From Hyphomicrobiales bacterium (GTDB lineage: Bacteria > Pseudomonadota > Alphaproteobacteria > Rhizobiales > Aestuariivirgaceae): a stretch of DNA of 15,266 nt. How positions within the stretch are numbered: position 1 is the stretch's first letter; each line of letters starts with the position of its first letter. A program made the translations under genes and the position numbers. Of this stretch, positions 1 to 6,510 are shown piece after piece. The DNA lies in NCBI GenBank assembly GCA_026987255.1, contig JALSNA010000143.1, forward strand, positions 1-15,266, written 5' to 3'. The notes under the pieces are model-generated. The model had not been told where the DNA came from. It did no database searches and worked only from the letters and a program-made list of their open reading frames with translations.

Positions 1-1200
1 CGGGGTGGCAAGGCTTGCCTTGCTGGTGCCGCCGGCGCTTTGGCTTGGGGTTTGACCCTTGTGCGCAACAGCGGCTTTTGGCGCCACGAGATCGTCCGGG
101 CGCTTGCGCGGGCGCGGCGCGGGTGGGGTGGGCGCAGCGGGCATGGGCTGGCGCACGATCTTTCTGGTCAGCAGGGCCAGTTGGGAGGGCCTGGCCGGTT
201 TGTGGGCAATGGCCGGTTTGGCGGTTGCTCTGGCGGTCTTGGGCGCGCTCTTGCGGGCCGCCCGCCTGGGGGCGAAATTGACTCCTCTGGCCATGGCGCT
301 TCTCCAGCCTGCCGGGCGGCCGGCCACGGCGGCGATGGCGGTGCCGCGCGTCAGGGGCCGGGTGCGGAACATCTGGTTGATGAGCCGCGCCATGAAGGCA
401 TTGCGCGAGCGGCCGGATTTGGCCCCCAGAACCACGGTGACCAGGCGCTTGCCATTGCGCAGGGTGGAGGCGGCCAGATTGTAGCCGGCGGCGCGCGTAT
501 AGCCGGTTTTCAGCCCGTCCATGCCGCGCACCCGGCCCAGCAGATGGTTGTGGTTGCGGAATACCCGCCGCCCATAGCGGAAGGTGCGCAGGGCGAAGTA
601 GCGCTTGTAGAGGCGCGGAAAATCGCGCTGGATGCGCAAGGCCAGGGTGGCCAGGTCGCGCGCCGTGGTCACGTTGGGCGGCTTGGGCAGGCCCGAGGCG
701 TTGCGGAAGGTGGTGCGCGTCATGCCCATGGCGCGCGCGGTGCGCGTCATGCGGTAGGCAAAGGCGCTTTCCGACCCGGCGATGTTCTCCGCGATGGCGG
801 CGGCGATGTCGTTGGCCGATTTGGTGACCACCGCGCGGATGGCGTTGTCCACGGTGATGGTACTGCCCGGTTTCAGCCCCAGCTTGGAAGGCTGCATGGA
901 GGCGGCATGACGGGAGATCATCAGCCGCGAGGAGAGGCTGTAGCGCCCCTTGCGGATTTCGGCAAAGAGCAGGTAAAGCGTCATGACCTTGGTGACCGAG
1001 GCCGGTATGCGCCGCGAATCGATGTTGCGCGCATAGAGAATGCGCCCGCTGCGCGCATCCACGGCAATGGCGGCAAATCCCTGCCGCGCCTGTGCCGTCT
1101 GGGCGGCCGGGGCCAGCATGGCCAGTCCGGCAATGGCGGCGAACAGGGCGCGCCTGAAGGGTCTGCGCGTCACTTTTGCGTGATGGGGGGCCTTGGGCAT
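1..1200 (-). CDS. D-alanyl-D-alanine carboxypeptidase, S11 family (3' end cut by window edge)
   Basis: Trims the terminal D-alanine from peptidoglycan pentapeptides in the periplasm (penicillin-binding protein 5/6 class). Reading from ATG at 1200 the frame stays open for 400 codons to base 1, so the C-terminus lies outside the window. Residues 1-39 look like a signal peptide: basic start (KVTRRPFRR), hydrophobic core, AQA cleavage region. All three active-site motifs are present in order: SVTK at 68-71 (nucleophile Ser68, Lys71), SAN at 128-130 and KTG at 231-233. After about residue 290 the protein becomes a low-complexity Ala/Pro/Arg/Lys tail; whether a SPOR domain follows cannot be seen. 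The whole protein is strongly basic. A GGAG ribosome site precedes the ATG. It follows a 52-residue ORF on the same strand with a 47-bp gap, so the two may be cotranscribed. The family call is firm; the dacC/dacF-type name is left open. Confidence 0.93.
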   Translation of the reverse strand, partial: MPKAPHHAKVTRRPFRRALFAAIAGLAMLAPAAQTAQARQGFAAIAVDARSGRILYARNIDSRRIPASVTKVMTLYLLFAEIRKGRYSLSSRLMISRHAASMQPSKLGLKPGSTITVDNAIRAVVTKSANDIAAAIAENIAGSESAFAYRMTRTARAMGMTRTTFRNASGLPKPPNVTTARDLATLALRIQRDFPRLYKRYFALRTFRYGRRVFRNHNHLLGRVRGMDGLKTGYTRAAGYNLAASTLRNGKRLVTVVLGAKSGRSRNAFMARLINQMFRTRPLTRGTAIAAVAGRPAGWRSAMARGVNFAPRRAARKSAPKTARATAKPAIAHKPARPSQLALLTRKIVRQPMPAAPTPPAPRPRKRPDDLVAPKAAVAHKGQTPSQSAGGTSKASLATP

Positions 1201-1228
1201 GAACTCACACTCCAACTCACTTGAAAGG

Positions 1229-1247
1229 GCAGGGCGCAAGACCCTGC
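1229..1247 (-). repeat. Small hairpin between the 52-aa ORF and the carboxypeptidase
   Basis: GCAGGG and CCCTGC form a perfect 6-bp stem around a 7-nt loop, immediately after the stop codon of the small upstream ORF. There is no U-run, so it is more likely an attenuating or RNA-stabilising hairpin than a strong terminator. Confidence 0.4.
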
Positions 1248-1406
1248 TCAGGACCTGTGCTGCATGCGCACGATCCAGATGGACAGGGCAAAGGCCAAAA
1301 GGGAGGCCAGCATGAGAAAGATGGCCAGGCCGCTTTGATCCGCCAGGCGTCCGGCCAATCCGGAAACGCCGAAGGGCATGGGAAAATCATTGAAGGAAGA
1401 AGTCAT
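1248..1406 (-). CDS. Small single-span membrane protein, 52 residues, unknown function
   Basis: I do not recognise this gene. Reading from ATG at 1406 gives a 52-residue ORF ending in TGA at 1248-1250. Residues 1-27 are polar and neutral (MTSSFNDFPMPFGVSG and onward). Residues 28-46 form a clean hydrophobic helix rich in Leu, Ala, Phe and Ile, and the end is short and basic (RMQHRS). This fits an inner-membrane microprotein. A purine-rich GGCAGG lies a few bases upstream of the ATG. It sits 47 bp upstream of the carboxypeptidase on the same strand, so it could be the first gene of that transcript. The helix and the spacing support it being real; I cannot test conservation. The alternative is a chance ORF. 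Confidence 0.5.
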   Translation of the reverse strand: MTSSFNDFPMPFGVSGLAGRLADQSGLAIFLMLASLLAFALSIWIVRMQHRS

Positions 1407-1627
1407 GACCGCCTGCCTTGTCCTGTGGCTTCCTGATCCTTGCCGGAAACCTTCAAGCGGGCATTGTGGCAGCAGATGGTTTCCCGATCGTTAAAAATGG
1501 AATCATTTCCGGACCGAAAGGCACCCCGCCCAAGACCCGCAAAAAGCAAAAAGAAGGCCCGCTCCCCCTCCCAACCGCCTTGCTTATAATCCTGGGCGGC
1601 CTAAGCGGGGGCGCGGGCCGGCGCGAG

Positions 1628-1649
1628 TGCGCAAAACCCCTTTTGCGCA
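1628..1649. repeat. Perfect 9-bp inverted repeat, possible operator
   Basis: TGCGCAAAA, CCCC, TTTTGCGCA: a perfect 9-bp dyad on a 4-nt spacer. It ends 20 bp before the TTGACA element of the candidate ncRNA promoter, a usual position for an activator or a regulator's operator. It could also act as a hairpin in a longer transcript. No specific regulator is recognisable. Confidence 0.4.
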
Positions 1650-1669
1650 TCATGAGACTTTCGGACTGG

Positions 1670-1698
1670 TTGACACCCGCTTGCCCCGGACATATCCA
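1670..1698 (+). promoter_or_regulatory. Candidate sigma-70-type promoter for the ncRNA
   Basis: A perfect TTGACA at 1670-1675 is followed, after exactly 17 bp, by TATCCA at 1693-1698 (three of six matches to TATAAT). A start about 6-7 bases downstream would give a transcript of roughly 84 nt ending at the terminator at 1749-1787. The -35 is strong and the -10 weak, so this may need an activator. Confidence 0.4.
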
Positions 1699-1704
1699 GA
1701 AACA

Positions 1705-1787
1705 CGAATATACGGCTGGTTCTTCCCTCCTCCTTCTCCAGCCGGATCAAGCCCGTTTCCGCATCAACCCGGAAGCGGGCTTTTTTT
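1705..1787 (+). ncRNA. Candidate small RNA with anti-Shine-Dalgarno hairpin loop
   Basis: No plus-strand protein gene lies upstream of the strong terminator at 1749-1787, so the terminator most likely closes a non-coding transcript. Between the candidate promoter and the terminator is a second hairpin: CGGCTGG at 1713-1719 pairs perfectly with CCAGCCG at 1738-1744. Its 18-nt loop (1720-1737) is entirely pyrimidine and carries CCTCCTCC at 1726-1733, complementary to Shine-Dalgarno sequences. A stem displaying a CCUCC-rich loop followed by an intrinsic terminator is a layout known from alphaproteobacterial trans-acting sRNAs (CcsR/cuckoo-type and AbcR-type RNAs). The 5' end is inferred from the promoter and is uncertain by several bases. 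Which mRNAs it might target cannot be told. Confidence 0.5.
1749..1787 (+). terminator. Intrinsic (rho-independent) terminator
   Basis: AAGCCCGTTTCC at 1749-1760 pairs with GGAAGCGGGCTT at 1771-1782 (12-bp stem, one G-U wobble, 10-nt loop), followed by a run of seven T at 1781-1787. The orientation is plus strand, although no plus-strand protein gene precedes it. Confidence 0.85.
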
Positions 1788-1890
1788 CGCAAGATTTCAA
1801 GGATGGTCCCTGAAGGGCCTGCGCGCCGCTCGGGGAGGGAAAAGTGCCGGGGCGGCCGGTGGAATGATTTGCATGATGAAAAGATGGTCA

Positions 1891-1921
1891 TTCGCAATTG
1901 CGCCATGAAGGACTCTATATT
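1891..1921 (+). promoter_or_regulatory. Possible clpS promoter
   Basis: A TATATT at 1916-1921 lies about 95 bp before clpS in a locally AT-rich patch. The best -35 is TTCGCA at 1891-1896 with a long 19-bp spacer. Some promoter is needed here because clpS follows a terminator, but this assignment is weak. Confidence 0.25.
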
Positions 1922-1962
1922 AGATTCGCTGTGGTGGAAAATCCGGCCGCCGCCGGGGCAGC

Positions 1963-1976
1963 CCATGTGCACATGG
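1963..1976. repeat. 14-bp perfect palindrome upstream of clpS
   Basis: CCATGTGCACATGG is self-complementary and lies 40 bp before the clpS start codon, in the probable 5' leader. It may be a regulator site or chance; no known consensus is recognised. Confidence 0.3.
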
Positions 1977-2016
1977 CCGCATTGATGCGCTTGAAAAGGA
2001 TCAAGGGAAGGACGCG

Positions 2017-2334
2017 ATGAGCGCCAGCAAGGACAGGAAAGGCCAGACCGGGGTTCTGGACAAGACCCGTCCGAAGGTAAAGAAGCCAAGGCTTTACAAG
2101 GTCTTGCTGCTGAATGACGATTATACGCCCATGGAGTTCGTGGTGCACGTCCTGCAGGCCTTCTTCAACAAGGGGAGAGAGGAGGCCACCCGCATCATGC
2201 TGACGGTGCATCACAAGGGGGCAGGGGTCTGCGGCGTCTACACGCGAGAGGTCGCAGAGACGAAAGTGAATCAGGTGATGGATCTGGCCCGCCGCCACGA
2301 GCATCCCCTGCAATGCATCATGGAAAAGGAGTGA
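2017..2334 (+). CDS. clpS: ClpS, ATP-dependent Clp protease adaptor
   Basis: ClpS binds the N-domain of ClpA and hands over N-end-rule substrates bearing bulky hydrophobic N-terminal residues to the ClpAP protease in the cytoplasm. The 105 residues match the family in length. The flexible lysine-rich N-terminal tail (1-25) precedes the core, which starts [15 protein letters not shown] at about 28-42. NDD at 33-35 and His65-His66 fall where the family holds its N-degron pocket residues. The ATG has a good GGGAAGGA ribosome site. clpA begins 11 bp after the stop, giving the usual clpS-clpA operon. Confidence 0.97.
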   Translation: MSASKDRKGQTGVLDKTRPKVKKPRLYKVLLLNDDYTPMEFVVHVLQAFFNKGREEATRIMLTVHHKGAGVCGVYTREVAETKVNQVMDLARRHEHPLQCIMEKE

Positions 2335-2345
2335 AAGACCCCTTC

Positions 2346-4769
2346 ATGCCCAGTTTCTCCCGCTCTTTGGAGCATGCCCTGCACAGGGCGCTGTCCCTGG
2401 CCAATGATTACCGGCACGAATACGCCACCTTGGAGCATCTGCTTTTGGCGCTCATCGACGATGTGGACGCCTCCGCCGTCATGCGCGCGTGCAATGTCGA
2501 TCTGGATCTGCTGCGCCGCCAGCTGGAAAGCTATCTGGAGAACGAGCTGGCCGGCCTGGTCATCGAAACGGCCGATGATGCCCGCCCCACCACCGCCTTT
2601 CAGCGCGTCATCCAGCGCGCCGTCATTCATGTCCAGACCTCCGGCCGCGACGAGGTGACCGGGGCCAATGTCCTGGTGGCCATTTTCGCCGAGCGCGAGA
2701 GCCATGCGGCCTATTTCCTCCAGGAGCAGGACATGACCCGCTATGACGCGGTCAACTATATCTCCCACGGCATCGCCAAGCGCCCCGGCGCCTCGCGCCC
2801 GCGCCCGCCCAGGGGGGTGGACGATGATGACGGGGATTTCGAGATTCCCATCCCCGGCCTGCCGCGCATGTCCTTCGATGATGAGGAAGACGATGACGAG
2901 GACGAGGAGGACAGGAAGGACGAGGAAGGCAAGGAGAAGGGTCCCAAGACGGAAGCCCTGGACGCCTATTGCGTCAATCTCAATCAGAAGGCCCGCGATG
3001 GCAAGATCGATCCGCTGATCGGGCGCGAGAAGGAGGTGCGGCGCACCATCCAGATCCTGTGCCGCCGCCAGAAGAACAACCCGCTTTTGGTCGGCGATCC
3101 GGGCGTCGGCAAGACGGCCATCGCCGAAGGGCTGGCCAGGCGCATCGTCAATGGCGATGTGCCGGAGGTTCTGGCCGATTGCACCATTTTCCAGATCGAC
3201 ATGGGCGTGCTGCTGGCCGGCACCCGCTACCGGGGCGACTTCGAGGAGCGCATCAAGGCGGTCATCAAGGAGATCGAGGCCTATCCGGGGGCCATCATGT
3301 TCATCGACGAGATCCACACGGTGATCGGCGCCGGGGCCACCTCCGGCGGGGCCATGGATGCCTCCAATCTGCTCAAGCCCGCCCTGGCCGGCGGCAATCT
3401 GCGCTGCATCGGCTCCACCACCTACAAGGAATACCGCCAGCACTTCGAGAAGGACCGCGCCCTGGTGCGCCGCTTCCAGAAGATCGACATCGTCGAGCCC
3501 TCGGTGGACGACACCATAAAGATCCTCAAGGGCCTGAAGTCCTATTTCGAGGATCACCACAAGGTGCGCTATACCAACGAGGCCATCAAGACGGCGGTGG
3601 AGCTCTCGGCCCGCTACATGTCGGACCGCAAGATGCCCGACAAGGCCATCGACGTGATCGACGAGACCGGCGCCTTCCAGATGCTCGCCCCCAAGGACAA
3701 GCGCAAGGCCACCATCGGGGTGAAGGATATCGAGGCCACCATCGCCCTCATGGCGCGCATTCCGCCCAAGTCCGTCTCGCGCGATGATGCGCGGGTGCTC
3801 AAGAACCTGGGCAAGGAGCTGCGCCAGGTGGTCTTCGGCCAGGATGCCGCCATCGATGCCCTGGCCAGCGCCATCAAGCTCTCCCGCGCCGGCCTGCGCG
3901 AGCCGGAAAAGCCCATCGGCTGCTACCTCTTCTCCGGCCCCACCGGGGTGGGCAAGACCGAGGTGGCCCGCCAGCTCGCCGCGCTGCTGGGGGTGGAGCT
4001 GACCCGTTTCGACATGTCGGAATACATGGAGCGCCATTCGGTCTCGCGCCTCATCGGCGCCCCGCCCGGTTATGTCGGCTTCGATCAGGGCGGCCTGCTC
4101 ACCGATGCCATCGATCAGCACCCGCACACCGTGCTGCTGCTCGACGAGATCGAGAAGGCCCATCCGGATCTGTTCAACATCCTGTTGCAGATCATGGATC
4201 ACGGCAAGCTCACCGACAACAACGGCAAGACGGTGGATTTCCGCAATGTCATCCTGATCATGACCACCAATGCCGGCGCTGCCGATCTGGCCAGGCAGGC
4301 CTTCGGCTTCACCCGCGCCAAGCGTGAAGGCGATGACACCGAGGCCATCAACCGCATGTTCACGCCGGAGTTCCGCAACCGGCTGGATGCGATCATCGGC
4401 TTCTCCCACCTTTCGCGCGATGTGGTGCGCCAGATCGTGCAGAAGTTCGTGCTCCAGCTGGAGGCGCAACTGGCCGAGCGGCAGGTCAACATCGAGCTTT
4501 CCCGCCAGGCGGCGGACTGGCTGGCGAAGGAAGGCTATGACGAGCAGATGGGGGCGCGGCCCCTGGCGCGCATCATCCAGGAGCACATCAAGAAGCCGCT
4601 GGCCGAGGAGGTGCTCTTCGGCAAGCTGGCCAAGGGCGGCACGGTGCGCGTTGGCCTGAAGAAGGGCAAGGATGGCTCCGAAGAGCTGACCTTCAGCTAT
4701 CTGACCCGCGAGCAGGAGAAGGCGCGGCCGAAAAAGCGCAAGCCGCGCAAGAAACCGCAAAAGGCCTGA
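2346..4769 (+). CDS. clpA: ClpA, ATP-binding unfoldase subunit of ClpAP protease
   Basis: AAA+ unfoldase that feeds substrates and ClpS-bound N-degron proteins to ClpP in the cytoplasm. I start it at ATG 2346 ([16 protein letters not shown]), the conserved family N-terminus, giving 807 residues. In-frame ATG 2313 lies inside clpS, and GTG 2331 directly abuts the AAGGAG. The N-domain covers about 1-145. D1 has Walker A GDPGVGKT at 250-257 and Walker B IDEIH at 320-324. D2 has Walker A GPTGVGKT at 531-538 and DE at 600-601. The N-domain to D1 linker carries an acidic run at about 178-196 (almost only Asp/Glu). In the ClpP-docking loop region of D2, FGF at 653-655 stands where ClpA usually reads IGL or IGF. 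The C-terminus is a Lys/Arg/Pro tail. Cotranscription with clpS is likely. Confidence 0.97.
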   Translation: MPSFSRSLEHALHRALSLANDYRHEYATLEHLLLALIDDVDASAVMRACNVDLDLLRRQLESYLENELAGLVIETADDARPTTAFQRVIQRAVIHVQTSGRDEVTGANVLVAIFAERESHAAYFLQEQDMTRYDAVNYISHGIAKRPGASRPRPPRGVDDDDGDFEIPIPGLPRMSFDDEEDDDEDEEDRKDEEGKEKGPKTEALDAYCVNLNQKARDGKIDPLIGREKEVRRTIQILCRRQKNNPLLVGDPGVGKTAIAEGLARRIVNGDVPEVLADCTIFQIDMGVLLAGTRYRGDFEERIKAVIKEIEAYPGAIMFIDEIHTVIGAGATSGGAMDASNLLKPALAGGNLRCIGSTTYKEYRQHFEKDRALVRRFQKIDIVEPSVDDTIKILKGLKSYFEDHHKVRYTNEAIKTAVELSARYMSDRKMPDKAIDVIDETGAFQMLAPKDKRKATIGVKDIEATIALMARIPPKSVSRDDARVLKNLGKELRQVVFGQDAAIDALASAIKLSRAGLREPEKPIGCYLFSGPTGVGKTEVARQLAALLGVELTRFDMSEYMERHSVSRLIGAPPGYVGFDQGGLLTDAIDQHPHTVLLLDEIEKAHPDLFNILLQIMDHGKLTDNNGKTVDFRNVILIMTTNAGAADLARQAFGFTRAKREGDDTEAINRMFTPEFRNRLDAIIGFSHLSRDVVRQIVQKFVLQLEAQLAERQVNIELSRQAADWLAKEGYDEQMGARPLARIIQEHIKKPLAEEVLFGKLAKGGTVRVGLKKGKDGSEELTFSYLTREQEKARPKKRKPRKKPQKA

Positions 4770-4877
4770 TGCGCCATCCAGGATATTGAGCCTTCAGGGC
4801 CGCGCCGGCTCAGTCGCATGTGAAGTATTCACAACAGATTGAATACACAGCATTTTCTGGCATTCTGACAATCCGTG

Positions 4878-4920
4878 AATTGCAAGGTTCTGACAGATTT
4901 TCTGTCAGAACCTTGCAATT
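4878..4920. repeat. 43-bp near-continuous palindrome: perfect 20-bp stem, 3-nt loop
   Basis: AATTGCAAGGTTCTGACAGA at 4878-4897, then TTT, then its exact reverse complement at 4901-4920. It lies about 110 bp after the clpA stop. No U-run follows, so it is not a classic terminator. The TTCTGACA segment also occurs as an extra copy at 4863-4870, which could compete for pairing with the right arm. Confidence 0.9.
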
Positions 4921-4922
4921 TA

Positions 4923-4977
4923 CTTGGGGCCAAAAATGATGTCCTGCTGACGCCGGGCCGCCCCAAGTCAGCAGGAC
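4923..4977. repeat. 11-bp inverted repeat interlocked with an 8-bp one
   Basis: GTCCTGCTGAC at 4941-4951 pairs perfectly with GTCAGCAGGAC at 4967-4977 (15-nt loop). CTTGGGGC at 4923-4930 pairs perfectly with GCCCCAAG at 4960-4967, which falls in that loop and touches its 3' arm. The two pairings cross, so as RNA they are pseudoknot-like or mutually exclusive. Confidence 0.75.
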
Positions 4978-4990
4978 GCCTTGTTTTTCC

Positions 4991-5040
4991 TGAAGAAAAG
5001 TATTTCCAGCCTGCCAGGCAGGCTGGAAAACTTTTCTTCA
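4991..5040. terminator. 50-bp inverted repeat, probable bidirectional terminator
   Basis: The arms at 4991-5015 and 5017-5040 are complementary apart from a single bulged A. The GC core is CCAGCCTGCC and GGCAGGCTGG around one central base; the outer stem is AT-rich (GAAGAAAAG / CTTTTCTTC). It ends 11 bp from the mazG stop on the opposite strand and is the last structure downstream of clpA. The T-rich outer arm follows the GC core in either direction, so it probably ends both convergent transcripts. Confidence 0.65.
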
Positions 5041-5051
5041 CGTCCGACGGC

Positions 5052-5861
5052 TCAGCCCCGCGCGGCCTTGGCGGCCTTCCACATCTCGTCCAGTTCATCG
5101 CCGGAAAGGTCCTCCAGCCGCACCCCCCTGTCTGCCGCCATGGCCTCGACAAGCGCAAAACGCAAGGCGAACTTGCGGTTGGCCCGCCTGAGGGCCTTTT
5201 CCGGGTCGAGCTTCAGATGCCGCGCCAGGTTGACGAGCGTAAAGAGCACATCGCCCAGCTCATCCTCGGCCCTGTCATGGCTGCCCGAAGCCATGGCCTC
5301 CTTCAGTTCGCGAGCCTCTTCGCAGACCTTGTCCACCACCCCTTCGGCGTCCGGCCAGTCAAACCCCACCCTGGCGGCCGCCTTTTGCAGCTTTTCCGCC
5401 CGCGTCAGGGCGGGCAGCGCCAGCGGCACATCAGCGAGCCCGGATGCGGCCGATTTTCCCTTGGCCTTCCGTTCCGCCGCCTTGGCCCTCTCCCAGAATC
5501 CCTCTTTCACCTGGCCGCGCTCATGCGCCGCGCCAAAGACATGCGGATGACGGAAAATCATCTTGCCGGTGATGGCCGCGACCACGGCGGCAAAATCAAA
5601 GGCCCCCGCTTCCTCGGCCATGCGGGCGTGAAAGACCACCTGCAAAAGCAGATCGCCCAGCTCCTCGCGCAAGTTATCCATGTCCTTGTTGGCAATGGCT
5701 TCGGAAACCTCGTAGGCCTCCTCGATGGTATAGGGCGCTATGCTCTCGAAGGTCTGCTGGCGGTCCCAGGGGCAACCGTTTTCAGGATCGCGCAGCCGCG
5801 CCATGATGGCCAGCAGGGTCGCGATATCCCCGCGCGGCATTTTTTCGGGCTCGTTTGTCAA
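5052..5861 (-). CDS. mazG: MazG, nucleoside triphosphate pyrophosphohydrolase
   Basis: Hydrolyses (d)NTPs to NMP and pyrophosphate in the cytoplasm; proposed to clean the nucleotide pool and modulate stress responses. It has 269 residues, close to E. coli MazG, with two tandem MazG folds. The N-terminal block RLRDPENGCPWD (22-33) is the family signature. Metal-binding EExxE/ExxD motifs appear at Glu47, Glu48, Glu51, Glu67 and Asp70, and again at Glu181, Glu182, Glu185, Glu201 and Asp204. I chose TTG at 5861 because a GGAGG (complement of 5871-5875) lies nine bases before it; the next in-frame ATG (codon 8, 5840) has no comparable site. It converges on clpA and is divergent from the DUF805 gene. 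The family call is firm; the start is fairly secure. Confidence 0.95.
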   Translation of the reverse strand: MTNEPEKMPRGDIATLLAIMARLRDPENGCPWDRQQTFESIAPYTIEEAYEVSEAIANKDMDNLREELGDLLLQVVFHARMAEEAGAFDFAAVVAAITGKMIFRHPHVFGAAHERGQVKEGFWERAKAAERKAKGKSAASGLADVPLALPALTRAEKLQKAAARVGFDWPDAEGVVDKVCEEARELKEAMASGSHDRAEDELGDVLFTLVNLARHLKLDPEKALRRANRKFALRFALVEAMAADRGVRLEDLSGDELDEMWKAAKAARG

Positions 5862-5904
5862 GAATCAAGGCCTCCGGCAGGGTGCGCATGCGAAAAGGAA
5901 AATC

Positions 5905-5921
5905 TCCCGCCCCAGGCGGGA
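5905..5921. repeat. Short GC hairpin in the mazG-DUF805 divergent promoter gap
   Basis: TCCCGCC and GGCGGGA form a perfect 7-bp stem with a 3-nt loop. It is placed between two divergent start codons, where both promoters must lie; it could be an operator or a leader hairpin. Confidence 0.35.
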
Positions 5922-5994
5922 CGGATGGAAGGTGACAGAAAAACCGCGCCGGAGCAACCGCGCCACCGCTGAGTGACATGAGGGGAGAAGGAAC

Positions 5995-6432
5995 ATGCGC
6001 TGTTTCATCAAGGCCATGCGCGATTACGCCAATTTCGAATCGCGTTCCGGCCGGCGCGAATACTGGCTGTTCATCCTGTTCTGGGCCTTGATTGGCGCCG
6101 CCTCCATATGGATCGACCGGGCCACCAACAGCTACAATTTCCGCACCGGCATCGCGGTGTTCGAATCCTTCTGGGTCTTCGGCTTTGTCCTGCCCTGGCT
6201 GGCCGCCACAGTGCGCAGGCTCCATGATGCGGGTTTCTCCGGCTGGTGGGCGGCGCTGCCTTTGCTCACCTGGCTGTATGTCTATATCGCCGCCATGCCG
6301 CGCGCCTGGCCCCATGTCAGCGCCTGGTGGCCCCTGGCCGCCGCCGGACTGGGGTTCACCATGGCGCTGCTCGCCTGGCCGGGTGCAAAGGGCGAGAACC
6401 GCTATGGAAAACCGGAACAGGCCTGGTGCTGA
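5995..6432 (+). CDS. DUF805 family membrane protein (YhaH/YhaI-like)
   Basis: Inner-membrane protein of unknown biochemical role. The 145 residues show the DUF805 hallmarks: the early aromatic/basic block GRREYWLF (19-26), the ARRLHD-type motif TVRRLHDAGFSGWW (72-85) and the closing GENRYG (133-138). Four hydrophobic stretches at about 23-40, 55-72, 82-101 and 111-128 fit a small polytopic protein. The ATG is preceded by a strong GGGGAGAAGGA ribosome site. It is divergent from mazG. The reductase operon follows on the same strand, but a 401-bp gap with its own regulatory site separates them, so cotranscription is doubtful. It ends in Trp-Cys. Confidence 0.85.
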   Translation: MRCFIKAMRDYANFESRSGRREYWLFILFWALIGAASIWIDRATNSYNFRTGIAVFESFWVFGFVLPWLAATVRRLHDAGFSGWWAALPLLTWLYVYIAAMPRAWPHVSAWWPLAAAGLGFTMALLAWPGAKGENRYGKPEQAWC

Positions 6433-6434
6433 AA

Positions 6435-6448
6435 TTGATTCAGATCAT
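6435..6448. promoter_or_regulatory. FNR/CRP-family (FnrL/FixK-like) binding site upstream of ttrB
   Basis: TTGAT-TCAG-ATCAT matches nine of ten positions of the FNR-class consensus TTGAT-N4-ATCAA. It begins just after the DUF805 stop codon. A promoter-like TTGCCA (6469-6474), 16 bp, AATAAA (6491-6496) lies downstream; its predicted start near 6503 would put this box at -61.5, a standard class I activation distance. The target would be the ttrBCA operon. Confidence 0.55.
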
Positions 6449-6468
6449 CAAGACACCGGCCCATCTCG

Positions 6469-6496
6469 TTGCCATCCAGGGTCTGGTCTCAATAAA
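6469..6496 (+). promoter_or_regulatory. Candidate ttr operon promoter
   Basis: TTGCCA (five of six to TTGACA), a 16-bp spacer and AATAAA (four of six to TATAAT). The -35 lies outside and the -10 inside the left terminal repeat of the adjoining MITE-like element, so this would be a hybrid promoter. It would give a leader of about 330 nt before ttrB. Confidence 0.35.
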
Positions 6497-6510
6497 GGCG
6501 TGGATGCCAG

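Larger units (their letters stand above)
1407..1703. other. Intergenic region without a convincing protein gene
   Basis: Open frames exist here on both strands but lack ribosome sites and recognisable protein character. The stretch must hold the promoter for the minus-strand carboxypeptidase transcript, which I could not pin down. The visible items are a TATAAT hexamer on the plus strand at 1585-1590 without a matching -35 element, an inverted repeat at 1628-1649 and a plausible promoter at 1670-1698 (listed separately). Confidence 0.6.
4770..5051. other. clpA-mazG convergent gap filled with inverted repeats
   Basis: No coding sequence is supported. About half of these 282 bp lie in dyads: weaker ones at 4787-4812 (TGAGCC/GGCTCA) and 4825-4846 (GTATTC/GAATAC, 10-nt loop), then three long ones listed separately. 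The base composition is visibly more AT-rich than in the flanking genes. Confidence 0.7.

Noticed and set aside
40..1224. 394-codon open frame on the plus strand at the left edge
   Set aside because: It is the complement of the carboxypeptidase, whose three active-site motifs are intact on the minus strand.
1487..1494. TTAACGAT on the minus strand, resembling a CtrA half-site
   Set aside because: A single imperfect half-site without the second TTAA at the right spacing.
1585..1590. TATAAT on the plus strand
   Set aside because: No -35-like hexamer at 15-19 bp upstream; the later TTGACA promoter is better placed for the ncRNA.
1991..2004. TTGAA-AAGG-ATCAA, a nine-of-ten FNR-like match before clpS
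   Set aside because: It overlaps the clpS ribosome site, where activation is implausible; probably chance, though a repressor role cannot be excluded.
1601..2089. 162-codon minus-strand open frame in the gap before clpS
   Set aside because: A middle stretch looks protein-like, but it overlaps the clpS start and spans the intrinsic terminator and CCTCC hairpin; no convincing start site.
2271..4760. 829-codon open frame on the minus strand opposite clpA
   Set aside because: Antisense shadow of clpA; no family motif, composition dominated by Leu, Ala, Gly and His.
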